NCBI GenBank assembly: GCA_963693315.1
Contig: OY856186.1
Span: 370,104,850-370,168,849, forward strand
Direction: 5' to 3'
DNA length: 64,000 nt
Source: Diogma glabrata
Taxonomy: Eukaryota; Arthropoda; Insecta; Diptera; Cylindrotomidae
The notes beneath the pieces are model-generated. The model had not been told where the DNA came from. It saw only the letters and a program-made list of their open reading frames with translations, and did not search any database. This document shows, piece after piece, positions 1 to 12,458 of the stretch; within the stretch, counting starts at the first letter, position 1; each line of letters opens with the position of its first letter. The translations under genes and the position numbers were made by a program.

Positions 1-642
1 AACACACATGTCAAGTAAACAAATTAAATCAGGTTAGTACTTTTGATTCATTTATTGGTGAAGTATCATATCTATCATCAGTTGAAAATAATAAAGTTGT
101 TGATCCCTCTAAAAAAATAAAATGTAAAATTTAAAAATGATTCAGACTCGAACGTGAATATTTTAGCAATCAAACTTACTCAAGAATTGGAAATGAGACG
201 GCATACTATCAAATTCATAAAAAGAAAAGACTAATTTCTTACGAAATATCAGATATAGCTTTTGAAAAAGTAATGGCAGACTTTGTGCAGTACGGCTCTA
301 AATATTAATAATTTTTAAATAATTTTCAAAGGGGTTCGAAGTTCCCCAGATTAATAGTACATCAACATATGAAATTATTAAAGTTCTGAAATCCGTTTTT
401 ACTGTTCATGGTATACCTAAGTTATTTATGACAGATAATGTGCCGTTCGCGCATTGGGAATTTACTGAAAATAATAATTTTGAAGTCATAACGTCAAGTC
501 CACGATACGCCCAGTCAAATGGGATAGCAGAAAAAGGATTTCACATGGCGAAACAAATGTTGAAGAAATGCGAAGACCACTTGCAGAGTTGTGGAAAGCG
601 TTACTTCAGTATCGTGATACCCCATTAGTTGAATTAAATTTA
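1..642 (+). pseudogene. Ty3/Gypsy retrotransposon integrase relic, 5' part
   Basis: Decayed pol fragment of a Ty3/Gypsy LTR retrotransposon. About 320-642, read in shifting frames, resembles the integrase core and what follows it: a Y-E-I-I-K-V-L-K-S-V-F stretch, then H-G-I-P-K with a T-D-N motif near 430, then I-T-S-S-P-R-Y-A-Q-S-N-G with A-E-K near 490-535, then M-L-K-K-C. This is the order seen in Gypsy integrases of the K02A2.6-like/Mag type. A frameshift near 570 moves the ending (L-W-K-A and Y-R-D-T-P) into another frame. Bases 1-300 are too decayed to assign with confidence. The fragment stops at a hAT insertion and resumes at 4391. It is not functional. Confidence 0.8.
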
Positions 643-650
643 TCACCAGC
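643..650. repeat. 8-bp target-site duplication, left copy
   Basis: TCACCAGC lies directly before the CAGGGGCGTCA terminus at 651 and is repeated exactly at 4383-4390. An 8-bp duplication is the hallmark of hAT transposition. Confidence 0.92.
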
Positions 651-1020
651 CAGGGGCGTCAATTGGGTAGGGCTGGGGGGGGGCATTGGCCCCCCCCAAG
701 GATCTGATACTATCAATACATCGATTCAATAAAACCATCCAATCGTGATAGAATTATACACTATAAAAATTTCAATGCACTGTTATTTTGTAAATTCGTC
801 TAATTTTTAGAAGATTTACTTAACTAATATACCAATTTTATCGCATACTATTAATTCAAATATTTCTGATAATATAATTATTACGTTACATACTATTTTG
901 GCCCGACTAAAGTACAGTTCACCGCAATATTCAAACCGTTATCGTTCTTTGTATCAAGGACTAGAGCGCCACCGATACGAAAAGCGGTCGTATTGCTTCT
1001 AATCTTCTGATGAAATCAGT

Positions 1021-1145
1021 TTTATAAACAAAACACGATCGTTCTTCCAAAAACGCCGTGGGTGCGTATTGTGACAAAATTCTATCGTACTATAAGGTGC
1101 GCGGCATCACCGCTTTTAGAAGAACGATTGTGTTTTGTTTATAAG
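1021..1145. repeat. Inverted repeat inside the hAT element
   Basis: The arm at about 1021-1053 (TTTATAAACAAAACACGATC, then GTTCTTC) is repeated in reverse complement at about 1114-1145 with few mismatches. A loop of about 60 bp holds a CG-richer segment. It may be the remains of a small inverted-repeat element nested in the hAT element. Confidence 0.6.
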
Positions 1146-1349
1146 ATTTTAGTGTCTGAGCCATGTCTGAGCCACGATTTCATTAGTATAGCGTTCCTCG
1201 AGAGTTCATAGTGCAGTATTTAACATTCAAATTTCAATTGTTATTGGCCATTGGTAATTTATATAAACTTAAAAGTAAGTACATGCAGGAGAACACAACC
1301 TAATTATACCCCACTTATTTGGAGAACCCTGACTGTTTGGCCTTGTTTT

Positions 1350-1885
1350 TTATCTATATAAGATTGTACAAACTTTACAAGACTTTTTTAAAAACAATAA
1401 ATTAAAAACAATTCTAAAATGTAAAATCCTATAACATATCAAAAGTTTTCTTGATAGTTGTGCTAATTTTTATAAAATGAATGAAAATAATTACGGGAGT
1501 AATTTAAATTTATTGGGTTATTTCCAGTGATTTTATGATAGTGAATGTTTTATAATGGACAAGCAATATTTTCTAACGACACGAACAAATATTTAAGTTA
1601 TGTTAATATTTTCAAAGTATGTTATGAAGCTTGCTGTCAAATTAATTTTATGAATTTTTAATTCATAAAATAGCAAAAATTATATGTTTGGTTGGTTATA
1701 ATAAAATCCAAAACGTATCCTAAACGTCAATCTTTGTTCATTTTTTGTATACAGTCAGGGAGGGAGGGGAGGGAGAAACTATTATTTTTTTGTGGTAGGT
1801 TTTTCTTACAGATTTAAAAGAAGCTCGCAATAATTGTACAATTTTGAATCAAATGAAAAATTTACGCACGTTTATGGGTACTAAG
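1350..1885 (+). repeat. Dispersed repeat B, copy 1
   Basis: This segment aligns colinearly, with small gaps, to 14600-14990. Shared blocks include ATAGTTGTGCTAAT then TTATAAAATGAAT, the block TTATTTCCAGTGATT, and CTAACGACAC near 1575. Similarity fades at both ends and no open frame is shared. It may be internal sequence of a hAT family or a separate insertion; the window does not decide. Confidence 0.65.
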
Positions 1886-3241
1886 CTGACGAGACGTCCC
1901 ACGCTGCGTGGAAATGTCACACATTTTATTGCGTTGTCCCACGGGGAAATCTGTCCCACGAAGCGTCCAACGAAACAAATATTTTCACCACATTTACCCG
2001 CATTATCGATATAATCATCTACCTACGTACAGTTGGCGCAATATCTTAGTCAGAGCAATGGCTTCACAGTTTTTTCTTGCAGTTTGTATAATGTTATGTA
2101 TATGTTGATTTAACCATATTGAGAGAACAAACCAGTGCAATATTATTATGCAAAATAAAATACAAAATATTTTACTTAAAAAGATGCAGTTTTGTGTATA
2201 AATTCATAAAAATTTAAATTTTTAAACCAGAGTTTACGAGTCTTTATTCGAGTACTCATTTCAATCCTTCGAAATAATATTCAAAAATTAAAATGTTCAT
2301 AATTTGAATATCGTTCTTAGTCGTAAGAGTAACATTTTTGTTTTTTCGATTTTACTCCTTTGAAGCAGATTACATTTTCCAGTTCTTTCATTCGATTTGT
2401 AAAAGAAGAAAATTAGTCATCCTTTATATTCATTTTTCTAACAATGCATGAATAATTGAACGAATCAAGCATTGTACGTTGAAAAGCATCAAATTTTACG
2501 CAAAAGTAAAAGTTTTGAGTATTTGAAAGAAAATATTTATTTAAATTTAGTAGCAAGAATGATATTTTATTATTTTCACTCCTGTATGTTTTTTAAGCTA
2601 CGCACTGAAAGGACAAAGTAAAAGAGTGATATAAGTAGCGTTTTAAACTCTGTTTAAAACACTCTTTAACTAGGAAGCTCAAAAGTAAAATTATTATTTT
2701 CTAATATATAATTTTTTTTTCTCAATAAAGAACAAACAAAGCAAACAGCATAAAAACTTCATAAATGGTATAGATTTGCAAAAGATAGAACGAGAGGTAT
2801 ACTGTATACCTCTTATACTTAAAGAATACAGAAAAGATATTAATTATTTAGTAAAATTAAAATAAATTGTTTCAATTATTTTACAGTCTTTACTTGTGTA
2901 ACAAAAGTTTTAAGCTACTATAAAAGGTAAATTTATACTAATTTTTAAAATTATATTTAAAAAGTTCTCCTGCGCAAATCAAGACGGATAGAAAACGTTT
3001 ACGTAAATTCTTATACGATATTGAATTGGACTATCCTTTAAAAAAAATCAAAATATAACGACGCAAAAGTTTAGTGTATTACCAGTCGGAGTGAATTTGA
3101 AAATTAACAGTGGACATTATGATATTAAAAGACATAGATACAGATAAACATAAAAAAGCGTTGCTATAAGCCGCCAGCTCCAGTAGCTTGAACAAGTTTT
3201 GTTGTTATTTTGTTTTCTTGTTGTTATTTAACATTGACAAA

Positions 3242-3680
3242 AAGTTAGTTGCAATTTGCGCTGATAACACGAACACCAATTTTAGTGGTGTCACGTCAAG
3301 GGGTGAAAATTTAAAAACAAGCTAAACTTGAATTTGAACCAGAGTGTATTGGGTATTGGATTCGCAGCCCATATTCTAAATAATGCAATAAGAAATGCTG
3401 CTGATTTAAATGGCAGGGTTAAAAAAAATTGGATATTTTACTGTCTTTACTGGAGACGTTGAAGGAGTTCTGCGGCAAAAGTAATGTCGAACATAAATTA
3501 ACCAACTTATTGGATACAGTGAAACTCGCTGGCTGGCGGTAATGCCAGCACTAGAAAGAATTTAGAAAATGTACGAACCACTGCAACCACATTTCCTAAC
3601 GGTTGAATGTCCAATTAAAATAAAAGAATTTTTTGAAGAATTAAATAGTAAACAAATAGTAAAGGAAAGCATTAAATAGC
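3242..3680 (+). pseudogene. hAT transposase relic
   Basis: Broken coding region read in several frames. It shows C-A-D-N-T-N-T-N-F-x-G near 3259, then G-I-G-F-A-A-H-I-L-N-N-A-I near 3350-3395, and Y-S-E-T-R-W-L-A-V-M-P-A-L-E-R-I followed by K-M-Y-E-P-L near 3515-3580. These match the conserved central part of hAT-type transposases of the kind found in many insect genomes: the D-N motif, a G-C/F-x-A-H block, and the S-x-T-R-W block ahead of the dimerisation domain. Frameshifts and stops (for example after R-I near 3560) make it inactive. The downstream dimerisation region is not recognisable. Confidence 0.78.
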
Positions 3681-4382
3681 AAATTTATGCACAATCTAGT
3701 TAGCACGTTTTCACCGTTCCACTTTCTCGCTATAGAAATTCTAATTAGTTAGTATTTGGAAGAATGTTTGCATTTTGTCGCACATTTTAACGATTTGGCT
3801 CTGGTCAGTTTAGGGTAGACATAACTCTTGCTCTCTGAGACATATAAAGGAAAACAAAAAAACGATTCGACATAAGAAGGATTGCAATCCCGTGGTGTTT
3901 TTTGGATCCTGGGATTATGTGACTCATAAATTTTAAATCCCGGGATGCCCGAGATCTAAAAAATCGTATAGAAAAACCATCCTTTTTTTCTATGCTGCAC
4001 GATCTGCTGTCGTTTACAAATTCACTCTCTGAACAGTTACAAAACAAAGCTATAATAATTTCTAGCACAAGCACTTTAATTAAAACTACAACCTTGATGC
4101 TTAAACAATGCAGAGATGATACCAAATTTAAAATTATTTTTAGAAAATGAAGGGATTTTGCAGAACTTTGCGGCATTTTCTTCGATGAAACAACACCAGA
4201 AGACTAGCAGAGTAACCAATGTAGCTCAGAAGCATTTTATTTTTATTTCTAAGTCGATGCATTTAAATGCTTTTAAATATATGTGTGTATAAAAACGTGT
4301 ATGTTATGTTTTACGAAAAAAAATTTTTTTGTCATTTAAATTCTCGCCCCCCCCCCAAGATTTTGGTGAAATGACGCCACTG

Positions 4383-4390
4383 TCACCAGC
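4383..4390. repeat. 8-bp target-site duplication, right copy
   Basis: TCACCAGC, an exact copy of 643-650, follows directly on the CACTG terminus of the hAT element. Confidence 0.92.
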
Positions 4391-4670
4391 ACAAATACTT
4401 ATGGACAGACGATTAAGAACTAAACAGCAGAAAAAAATTCATTATTGGATGCTGTAGCCCTGCAAGATACAAAAAATTAATCTGGTAAAATTATTGGTAA
4501 AGCAGAAAATATTTGTATTAAATGACAATGGTAAAGAAATTAGGAGAAATTCGTATCATTCACGAAAGTTGAAAAAAAAATATTTCTTAAGGAAGTATGA
4601 ACAAAACGATGTTGAATGAAACCACTTTAACGAAGAGAGTCAAATTAGTGCTCAAACTGAAAGTGTACCA
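4391..4670 (+). pseudogene. Ty3/Gypsy integrase relic, 3' part
   Basis: Continuation of the relic that ends at 642. The frame carries I-L-M-D-R-R-L-R-T just after the duplication, then near 4510-4570 L-N-D-N-G-K-E-I-R-R-N followed by a basic stretch. This is typical of the C-terminal integrase tail in K02A2.6-like Gypsy elements. A deletion or frameshift separates the two blocks. The coding trace ends near 4670. No LTR could be defined downstream. Confidence 0.75.
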
Positions 4671-6869
4671 GATTTATTTATTTGTTTGACTTATTAACAA
4701 GTCTTAAGCACACTCGGGCTTATAATTGGCATTCATAGAACTTATTTATTGAGCACATTTGCATTTAACATCTAAAACTAAAGCTTAAAATATAAATTAA
4801 AATAAAACTAAAATGACATTGATTGATATGAAATTAATAAAACGATGCGTTTAATAATACGATGGGTTGAATTTGCAAACTTTTTTATTTTATATGAAAA
4901 TACTGAAAATAGTTCCTGCGAAAATTGGCTATAGTTGTAAAAGTTTGCTCTTGATTGGAACACACCTGTTAATGCCAGTTAGGCAGAAAAATCAAATTGC
5001 CTAAAATGTCCAAACCAGCAAATCTTTGAAAAAAATAAATTCACGGATTTATTCATAGGAACGGTATTGCAGGAAATTTGATTTTCTCAAAAGACTGTTA
5101 TCTGCAGAGATTGGAAAAAAATTTGTATAACAATTATTTGCGTAAAAACATCGTTCCATGTATAATTATATTGGAAATAAACTCGGTTTGTGGCGTTCAC
5201 AGTTTTAATCTAGGAAGCTGAAATTTTGGGTGAATTTTTTGTAAGTACAATACTAAAATATTTGTTCTAATACTATTTTGTTTTTGTTTATTTGGTAGTT
5301 CGTGACGGAAAAAGAGTGGTGAAAAATTCGTTTTTTGCATTTAGAAATGATGGTGTAAAATTTTGTTTGTCAACATTTGACGTCCTAAAAAGGTGGTGAC
5401 CCTACTCGGTTTACGTAGAACTTTTAGCGAAGATTTTCAATCTACATCAGGAAAACTAGTTTTTTAAGCAAAACCTTCAACTTGATTCCACATTCCGATC
5501 TCGTTTTCCAGCTAAAACAACACCTAGTATTGCATCAAAGCACACTTTTGACAATGTTTTCTTTCGCACTTACTTACTTTCTAAAGCGCTTCAAGCACCA
5601 TACTAAGGTCCCTCGGTTATTAGTCGCGACAAAAAAAAAATTCACCATTACTCGCAAACGTCAACACATTAGTGGCCATCGACAGATTAAACCTTGGTTT
5701 AGATAAAAATCTGAAGATAACTCGAATCAACCTACACTATCTTCTAGTACAACTCTCACTAGGTCGCGGCAACGAAACAGGGTCTTTTGCAGACAACGTC
5801 CAATCTACTTCTTTAAACAACAACACATAAGCCACAAAACTGACTATAAAGGTGAAACATAATATCAGACGGGGAACATTCACCTTTACCCTTCGGCTGC
5901 AATTACTCCAGCAGGTCAAAACTAAATAATAAACGAACAAAAGGTTTTTATCAAACATTTAAAAATTATTGGATTGCATACAACTTTATCTGAAATTAGA
6001 CGATCAAAACAAATAAATCAAGAAATTTCATAGAGCACAAATTTGAAAGCTAGAAAGAAACTGAAGAAAATATTTCTGTATGTATATTGAAACCTTGACA
6101 TCATTACTGGTACTCGAACCACTTTCATGACTACAAAGATCAGTCAAATTTGAGCGAGTTAAATGCTAACGAATTTAAAATTACAGTAGAACCTATTTTG
6201 TCATTATTCAAAATTTGAATAAGTTTTTTACTGAAATAAAATATAGAGAAATTTATGGTTCACACTGTATTAAGATCGATATCGATAAATTTTATTTTTG
6301 TTTTACGATCAACATTTAGGTGAATTGTTTTTCGTTATAAATTTCGATTATCGAATTATAGTTTTTATTTTTAACTAACACAACATTTGACTAAATAACT
6401 TTCGAAAAATATTTCTTTCGTACTTTCTGGCAGAATTTGCGGTTGGGCAACGGGACGGCAACTTGACGGTTGATGTCTTTTGATAGTAAGTTAGAGGAAT
6501 ATTTAGCGTAGCGGAGACACATAGTAGCTAGCAAAACAAAATACAAACTAAGTTTAAACTAATTTTTATAGAAACCAGTACAGCTGGTTTGATAAAAAAA
6601 GTAAACCCAACTTCCAAATAGATTAAACCACCTATTATTAAGCTGGAGAGCTGTGCAAAAAGGGAGCTAAACTCAAACTGCATCATTTAACAACCGAGAT
6701 TGTAATATAGTGAGAGTCTATGAGGGTTGTTTTTAGGTTAAGTTCTACACATGTTTTTAGTAACCTAAATCTAAAATTTGGCTTATTGTTATTTAGTATT
6801 TAAATAATGCTTCAAAAACGGATTTGTTAATATTAGTAAATTGTTTTCCTTGCAACTGTGACAATTTGT
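4671..6869. other. Non-coding AT-rich stretch, no assignable feature
   Basis: No credible exon or element end seen. At about 5390 a TGGTGACCCTACTCGG stretch resembles a retrotransposon primer-binding site, but no LTR end or gag could be tied to it. Open frames at 5482-5706 (+) and 5737-5958 (-) show no recognised motif. Confidence 0.5.
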
Positions 6870-7436
6870 TTAAGGCGAATAGCCACTGTATCGCGTAAAA
6901 AAAATAAATGATTTTCGGGAATTTTTTTGACATAGATATTTAAGGAATTTCGATTCGATTTTATTTTATTCATTCTATATTCAATATAATTTTCATAAGC
7001 TGATAACTTTAGCTGTTCTGTAACGTCCGAACGTTTTACAAAATGGCGACCGATTTACATTTTTTTCATTTTTTCGCTCTTATTTTTGTATTCAAGCAGC
7101 CTTAAAAAATAGTAAAAATTAAAATTCTCAAAATTGACTACGCTTAACCTTCCTTAGCTTTTGCAAAATTTAAAAAAAAACGAAAATCGGCTGATAATTG
7201 CTCGAGTTTTCGATGCGACCAGTTTGAATAAAGTCGTTTTGAGAAAAACTCGTTTAAGCGAAAATCACTGAGACGGCAGAAATCCAGTGACTGGATTCAT
7301 TCAATAAAATAACTGTAACTCAGTCAGTTTTTGAAATTTTGACCTAAAACACATATTTTCGAAGGTATAATCTGTAAACTAAAATAAAAAAATGAATTTT
7401 TTTTCTGTGTTCCATTACAGTGGCTATCCCCCTTAA
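6870..7436. mobile_element. TTAA-flanked MITE, piggyBac-like
   Basis: A TTAA at 6870-6873 and another at 7433-7436 flank a 559-bp core with inverted ends: GGCGAATAGCCACTGTA on the left and, reverse-complemented, GGGGGATAGCCACTGTA on the right (15 of 17 match). TTAA duplication is typical of piggyBac elements. The interior has no transposase frame, so this is a non-autonomous element dependent on a transposase elsewhere. Assignment to piggyBac rests on TTAA alone; the CCCT-type terminus of classic piggyBac is absent. Confidence 0.75.
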
Positions 7437-8019
7437 TTAATTCTTCTACAAAGAAAAATAATTTTGAATACACCTAATTCTGTTTTTATGCGAACTTTTT
7501 TACACGCATTTGATGTTACGCTATTCCAAAAAACTATTTAGCTCTTTTTATACAAGCAAAGTCATTTGATTTAATGTGATTCTGATTCGATTAACCTGAA
7601 AAATCAACGTCACTGTTTCCTGGAAAATTGACCAAAATCTATATTTTTCTGTAAAGGAATGCTAATTAGAATATACGTGGCCGTTTCACAGAATATTTCC
7701 AGTGAGATCAAGGTAAGATAACGTGACTTAAGCTAATGATTATCCTAAACATGTAGTAGTTTTTTATTCTACTATAACGCTTTAGAGAATATTTAAAATA
7801 TTGGTCGAATTACTCGAATTGCTGAGCTCTAAAGCTGTCTTTAATAAAACGTGTTAATTCGGACACTTTAACTGTTCCTTCAACTGCTGTTAGCAGAAAG
7901 TCCTGAGTGACAACCGCAATATTTAAGAATAATTTGTCAGTGTTAATTTTAGTGATCTGGATAGAATTTAGAAATCTGGCGATTTTATATGACGCACTAG
8001 GTCATCATTATATGGAACA
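7437..8019. other. Non-coding stretch
   Basis: AT-rich DNA with no recognised gene or repeat. Confidence 0.5.
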
Positions 8020-8150
8020 CGACTTTCGCCGCTTTAGAATTGATCGATTGATTTCAAATTTTGCAAATAATATTTTTATGGGTATTGACACGAAATGGGA
8101 GGGTGCCGTACAAAAGATTAAAATTTTTTTTTAAGGACAACCCTAATCCA
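8020..8150 (+). repeat. Solo unit of the 147-bp foldback repeat
   Basis: One unit of the repeat that forms the array at 53.5-55.3 kb. It includes TTAGAATTGATCGATTGATT, the block GGGTATTGACACGAAATGGG and a following AGGGTGCCGTAC, then A/T-rich sequence ending in an AAGG-C-ACCCTAAT boundary. The same boundary closes the large array near 55345, which suggests a shared element end. A short open frame crosses it but shows no protein homology. Confidence 0.8.
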
Positions 8151-9821
<1,671 letters not shown>

Positions 9822-10043
9822 TTATAAAAGAAATTCAGTTGTTTGTTCTGGTGTAGTATGGACAACATCCATTTGTGCTGATGTTGTACCACGCTGGCAA
9901 CAATCAATCGCTTGACACGGTGGTAGTCCGTCACAGGAAACTTCACAAACTTCACATTTTTGTTGTGCAGCTTTGTAATCGATTAAAGTTTTATCGATGA
10001 CTTGAAGCCTTTTTTCGAGGCTGGTTGTTGCAAGCATTAAAGT
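9822..10043 (-). CDS. LONRF: LONRF exon 6: end of LON domain and Cys-rich tail, stop codon
   Basis: Last coding exon (73 codons plus TAA, residues 704-776), entered in phase 0 after a TTTTAG acceptor. Its first part, T-L-M-L-A-T-T-S-L-E-K-R-L, matches the conserved end of the LONRF LON domain, where vertebrate proteins have a similar S-L-K-E-R-L helix. The tail after residue 727 is unusual: six cysteines in twenty residues (733, 736, 740, 746, 751, 752), then a Thr-rich end. I do not recall such a cysteine cluster in vertebrate LONRF proteins. Intron 5 (10044-10106) is only 63 bp. Confidence 0.88.
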   Translation of the reverse strand, partial: TLMLATTSLEKRLQVIDKTLIDYKAAQQKCEVCEVSCDGLPPCQAIDCCQRGTTSAQMDVVHTTPEQTTEFLL

Positions 10044-10106
10044 CTAAAATAAAAATAAAAATTTTTTTTATAAAATTAAATAAAAAACTTAAATAATTTT
10101 GTTTAC

Positions 10107-10862
10107 CTGAAACGACTGTTTAAGAGGTAATATAGCAGTCATCCACCAAACCCATGACGGTCCGTCTAATGCACTTTCCCAATTCAACTCTAACTCTGGC
10201 ATTCGACCAAAACTTTTCGAAATCTCACATTTAATTGATTCCGATAAATTTTCATACCATTCAATGGCACGTAACAACACATTTTTATTTAACTCTCGAA
10301 CGATTTCCAAACGATCTTCTTTTATTGGATCATCATGAATATAATCGATTTTTGCTGTATCATAACCATCTTTCTCACCTCTTGCTAAAACACGAAATCT
10401 TCGACTACCAATTGTACTTAAAATTGAACATCCATCACCTAACATAACACAATCTCGAATATCCAACATTGTTCCGTAGTCATGATAACGATAACGTTCA
10501 CTATCAGGTAACACAATTCCAAATTTTCGTTCACCATTTTCAATCGCACGTCGAACCATCAATCGGTATCTTGGTTCGAAAACATAAAGAGGACATGATA
10601 CGGTTGGGAATGCTGTTGTACATATAAATATTGGAACCGATGGTTCTTGTTCCATTTCCTGCGTCAATCTCTTTGAATAAATCACTGGGATCACTCGCCT
10701 CATTGCTTCTTCTATAAATAATGTTACTTTTCTTTTTGACAATGATATAAGTGTTGGACTTGAAATTCGACTGGGATTTTGTGTTCTTTGGAATTGTTCT
10801 ATTAATGGCGACATACAAAGCGGGCAAAATGATGAATAATCCATACTTCGATCGAGACAAAT
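10107..10862 (-). CDS. LONRF: LONRF exon 5: end of RING 2 and most of the LON domain
   Basis: 252 codons, residues 452-703, phase 0 at both ends; acceptor TATAG, donor GTAAAC. It opens with I-C-L-D-R-S, supplying the sixth zinc ligand of RING 2 (C453), with C464 and C467 in F-C-P-L-C. A linker with a T-L-F-I-E-E helix follows. The LON substrate-binding domain starts near residue 527 with V-P-I-F-I-C-T-T-A-F-P, then the family hallmark F-E-P-R-Y-R-L-M, a D-Y-G-T-M-L-D-I-R block, G-S-R-R-F-R-V-L and D-G-Y-D-T-A-K-I. It ends with G-P-S-W-V-W-W-M-T-A-I-L-P-L. There is no Lon AAA+ or protease part, as expected: in this family the LON domain is a substrate-recognition module. Confidence 0.95.
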
Positions 10863-11191
10863 CTATAAAAAAAATATGAGTTTATACAAAATGTCATGTA
10901 CTCGGTTCCTAATCCCCCAGAAGGTGATTCTTTCGTAAGTTTTAGGAAACATTTGTATTTGTAAGAGGGATCTAGTTTTACAAGTAATTTAACGTAGATA
11001 GAACTTCAATACCAGTTATTATAAAGAAACAAAAGAGCGAGTGTCTGTTCAATAAAATATCAATTTAATTGAGTGAATAGTGCAAATAGACCCCTCTCCA
11101 ATAAAAGTGTTTCCCTTCACATTGCCGAACGAAGGTATCACTCACGTAAGGATTAGCAGTTACAATATTTTGTTTGAATAAAAGTATTTAC

Positions 11192-11668
11192 CCAACAATA
11201 TGTATGGCCACATGGTGTAACCACCGGTTTCCATAATGTTCGACAGCAAAGTACACAATCGAAATCAGATGACTCTATTAACGATGGACTTATTTGCAGA
11301 CAAGTTTTCTGAGGTTCTACTCGTCGAATTTTCTCAACTTCTTGAAATAATCGATCCACCAACAATCGTAATCTTGCATTTTGTCTTGGAATGATATTTT
11401 CTGTTCCTAAACTATAACGTTGTTGTTGTCGCCTTGGTGAAACAAAACCAATTTCATCTTCCCCACAGCTCGATGACCCACCATCTTCAAAATCGTGAAC
11501 AAAACTCACATTTGAACTTCTCATCAAACGTCGTCGCGACTGTGAATGTGAAAGATTTTCATTCTGATGTAAATGATGATGATGAGATCTTCTTCGTCGG
11601 GTTGGGTAAACGTTGTAAGGGGTAGAAACTGTGGCAAAATTTGTTGGCGTGAGCAGACGTTGAAGAAT
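11192..11668 (-). CDS. LONRF: LONRF exon 4: linker and first half of RING 2
   Basis: 159 codons, residues 293-451, phase 0; acceptor TTCCAG, donor GTAAAT. The first ~110 residues are low-complexity and probably disordered, with H-H-H-H, Arg-rich and acidic/Ser-rich patches. This is the usual poorly conserved linker between the TPR region and RING 2. The exon ends inside RING 2: C430, C433, C445, H447 and C450 are all present in the C-x2-C and C-G-H-T-Y-C pattern. The intron splits the RING between its fifth and sixth ligands, and exon 5 completes it. Confidence 0.93.
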
Positions 11669-11856
11669 CTGGAAGATAAATTACAAAAAGTTTTGATTAT
11701 TGAATTAGTTTTCTTTCGATGTGGCTTCTTCGATAAGTCTTGAACTTTTAAATTTTCAATTTAACTATTTGTATGATCTATAAATATGATTGATCCCACC
11801 GATGTCAACAGCGTAAAAATGAACGAACTTTAAAAAAAATAAAAATTTAAACTCAC

Positions 11857-11991
11857 CCTTGTAATACCATGACGTACTGATTTTGGAATACTTGGCGAAG
11901 TTTTATCTAAACAGACGGAAACACAATACGCAATTAATGCTTCATCTGTTCTACCAATTGATGATAGTGATTCAGCTCGTCGGAAATGTGC
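11857..11991 (-). CDS. LONRF: LONRF exon 3: TPR repeat
   Basis: 45 codons, residues 248-292, phase 0; acceptor TTTACAG, donor AGG/GTGAGT. It reads A-H-F-R-R-A-E-S-L-S-S-I-G-R-T-D-E-A-L then A-Y-C-V-S-V-C-L-D. This is a tetratricopeptide helix pair in the position where LONRF proteins carry an A-H-Y-x-K-A type TPR. It gives no long open frame of its own and was found from the splice signals and the phase match with exons 2 and 4. Confidence 0.9.
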
Positions 11992-12458
11992 CTGTAAAAA
12001 AGAACAAACATAAAACGTAAAACAATAAAAATAAAATTAATTTTCTTTGTTCTTTTCTCATGAGATCATTTTCGGTTTTAAATTACATTATGTGTTTGAA
12101 AAAAAAAAATGGTTATGCGTTAAATCGTAAACACATCAATAAACTAACTAAATAACGAAAACAATCATAAAAGACGCAAAATGTTTATCTTAAAATATAA
12201 GATTTCTCAGTCATCGACATTTGTATAGAAAGATAAACCAACAGTCAAATACTGTAACGGGTGTTTCTATTTTCTAGTCAACAATCCGTTTAAACGATTT
12301 TCCTTCGCAACTTAACACTCTGTTATCCGTTTATACGTAAGAAAGCAAAATACGTAAAATTTTTATATAGTAGATTATTGAAACAAAAACCCAGACATTA
12401 AGTAAACACACACGCAAACCGTTTATATAAAAATAAATATATATAAATAGTAACTAAC

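Larger units (their letters stand above)
651..4382 (+). mobile_element. hAT-superfamily DNA transposon, 3732 bp, inactive
   Basis: The ends are imperfect terminal inverted repeats: CAGGGGCGTCAATT on the left and, as reverse complement, CAGTGGCGTCATTT on the right (12 of 14 match). G-rich and C-rich runs follow just inside both ends. The element is bounded by an exact 8-bp duplication. It sits in the Gypsy integrase, whose reading frame continues on the far side once the element and one duplication copy are left out. A decayed transposase lies at about 3242-3680 in the same orientation as the integrase relic. The interior also holds an inverted repeat (1021-1145) and a dispersed repeat (about 1350-1885). 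Between 1890 and 1990 several short GTCCCAC-type motifs recur. Confidence 0.92.

Noticed and set aside
5387..5410. TGGTGACCCTACTCGG as a retrotransposon primer-binding site
   Set aside because: No LTR end directly before it and no convincing gag after it could be defined; left as a remark only.
5737..5958. 73-residue minus-strand frame with a hydrophobic segment
   Set aside because: The hydrophobic stretch is expected from T-rich antisense of A-rich DNA; no homology seen.
10235..10447. Plus-strand open frame over LONRF exon 5
   Set aside because: Antisense shadow of the LON-domain exon.
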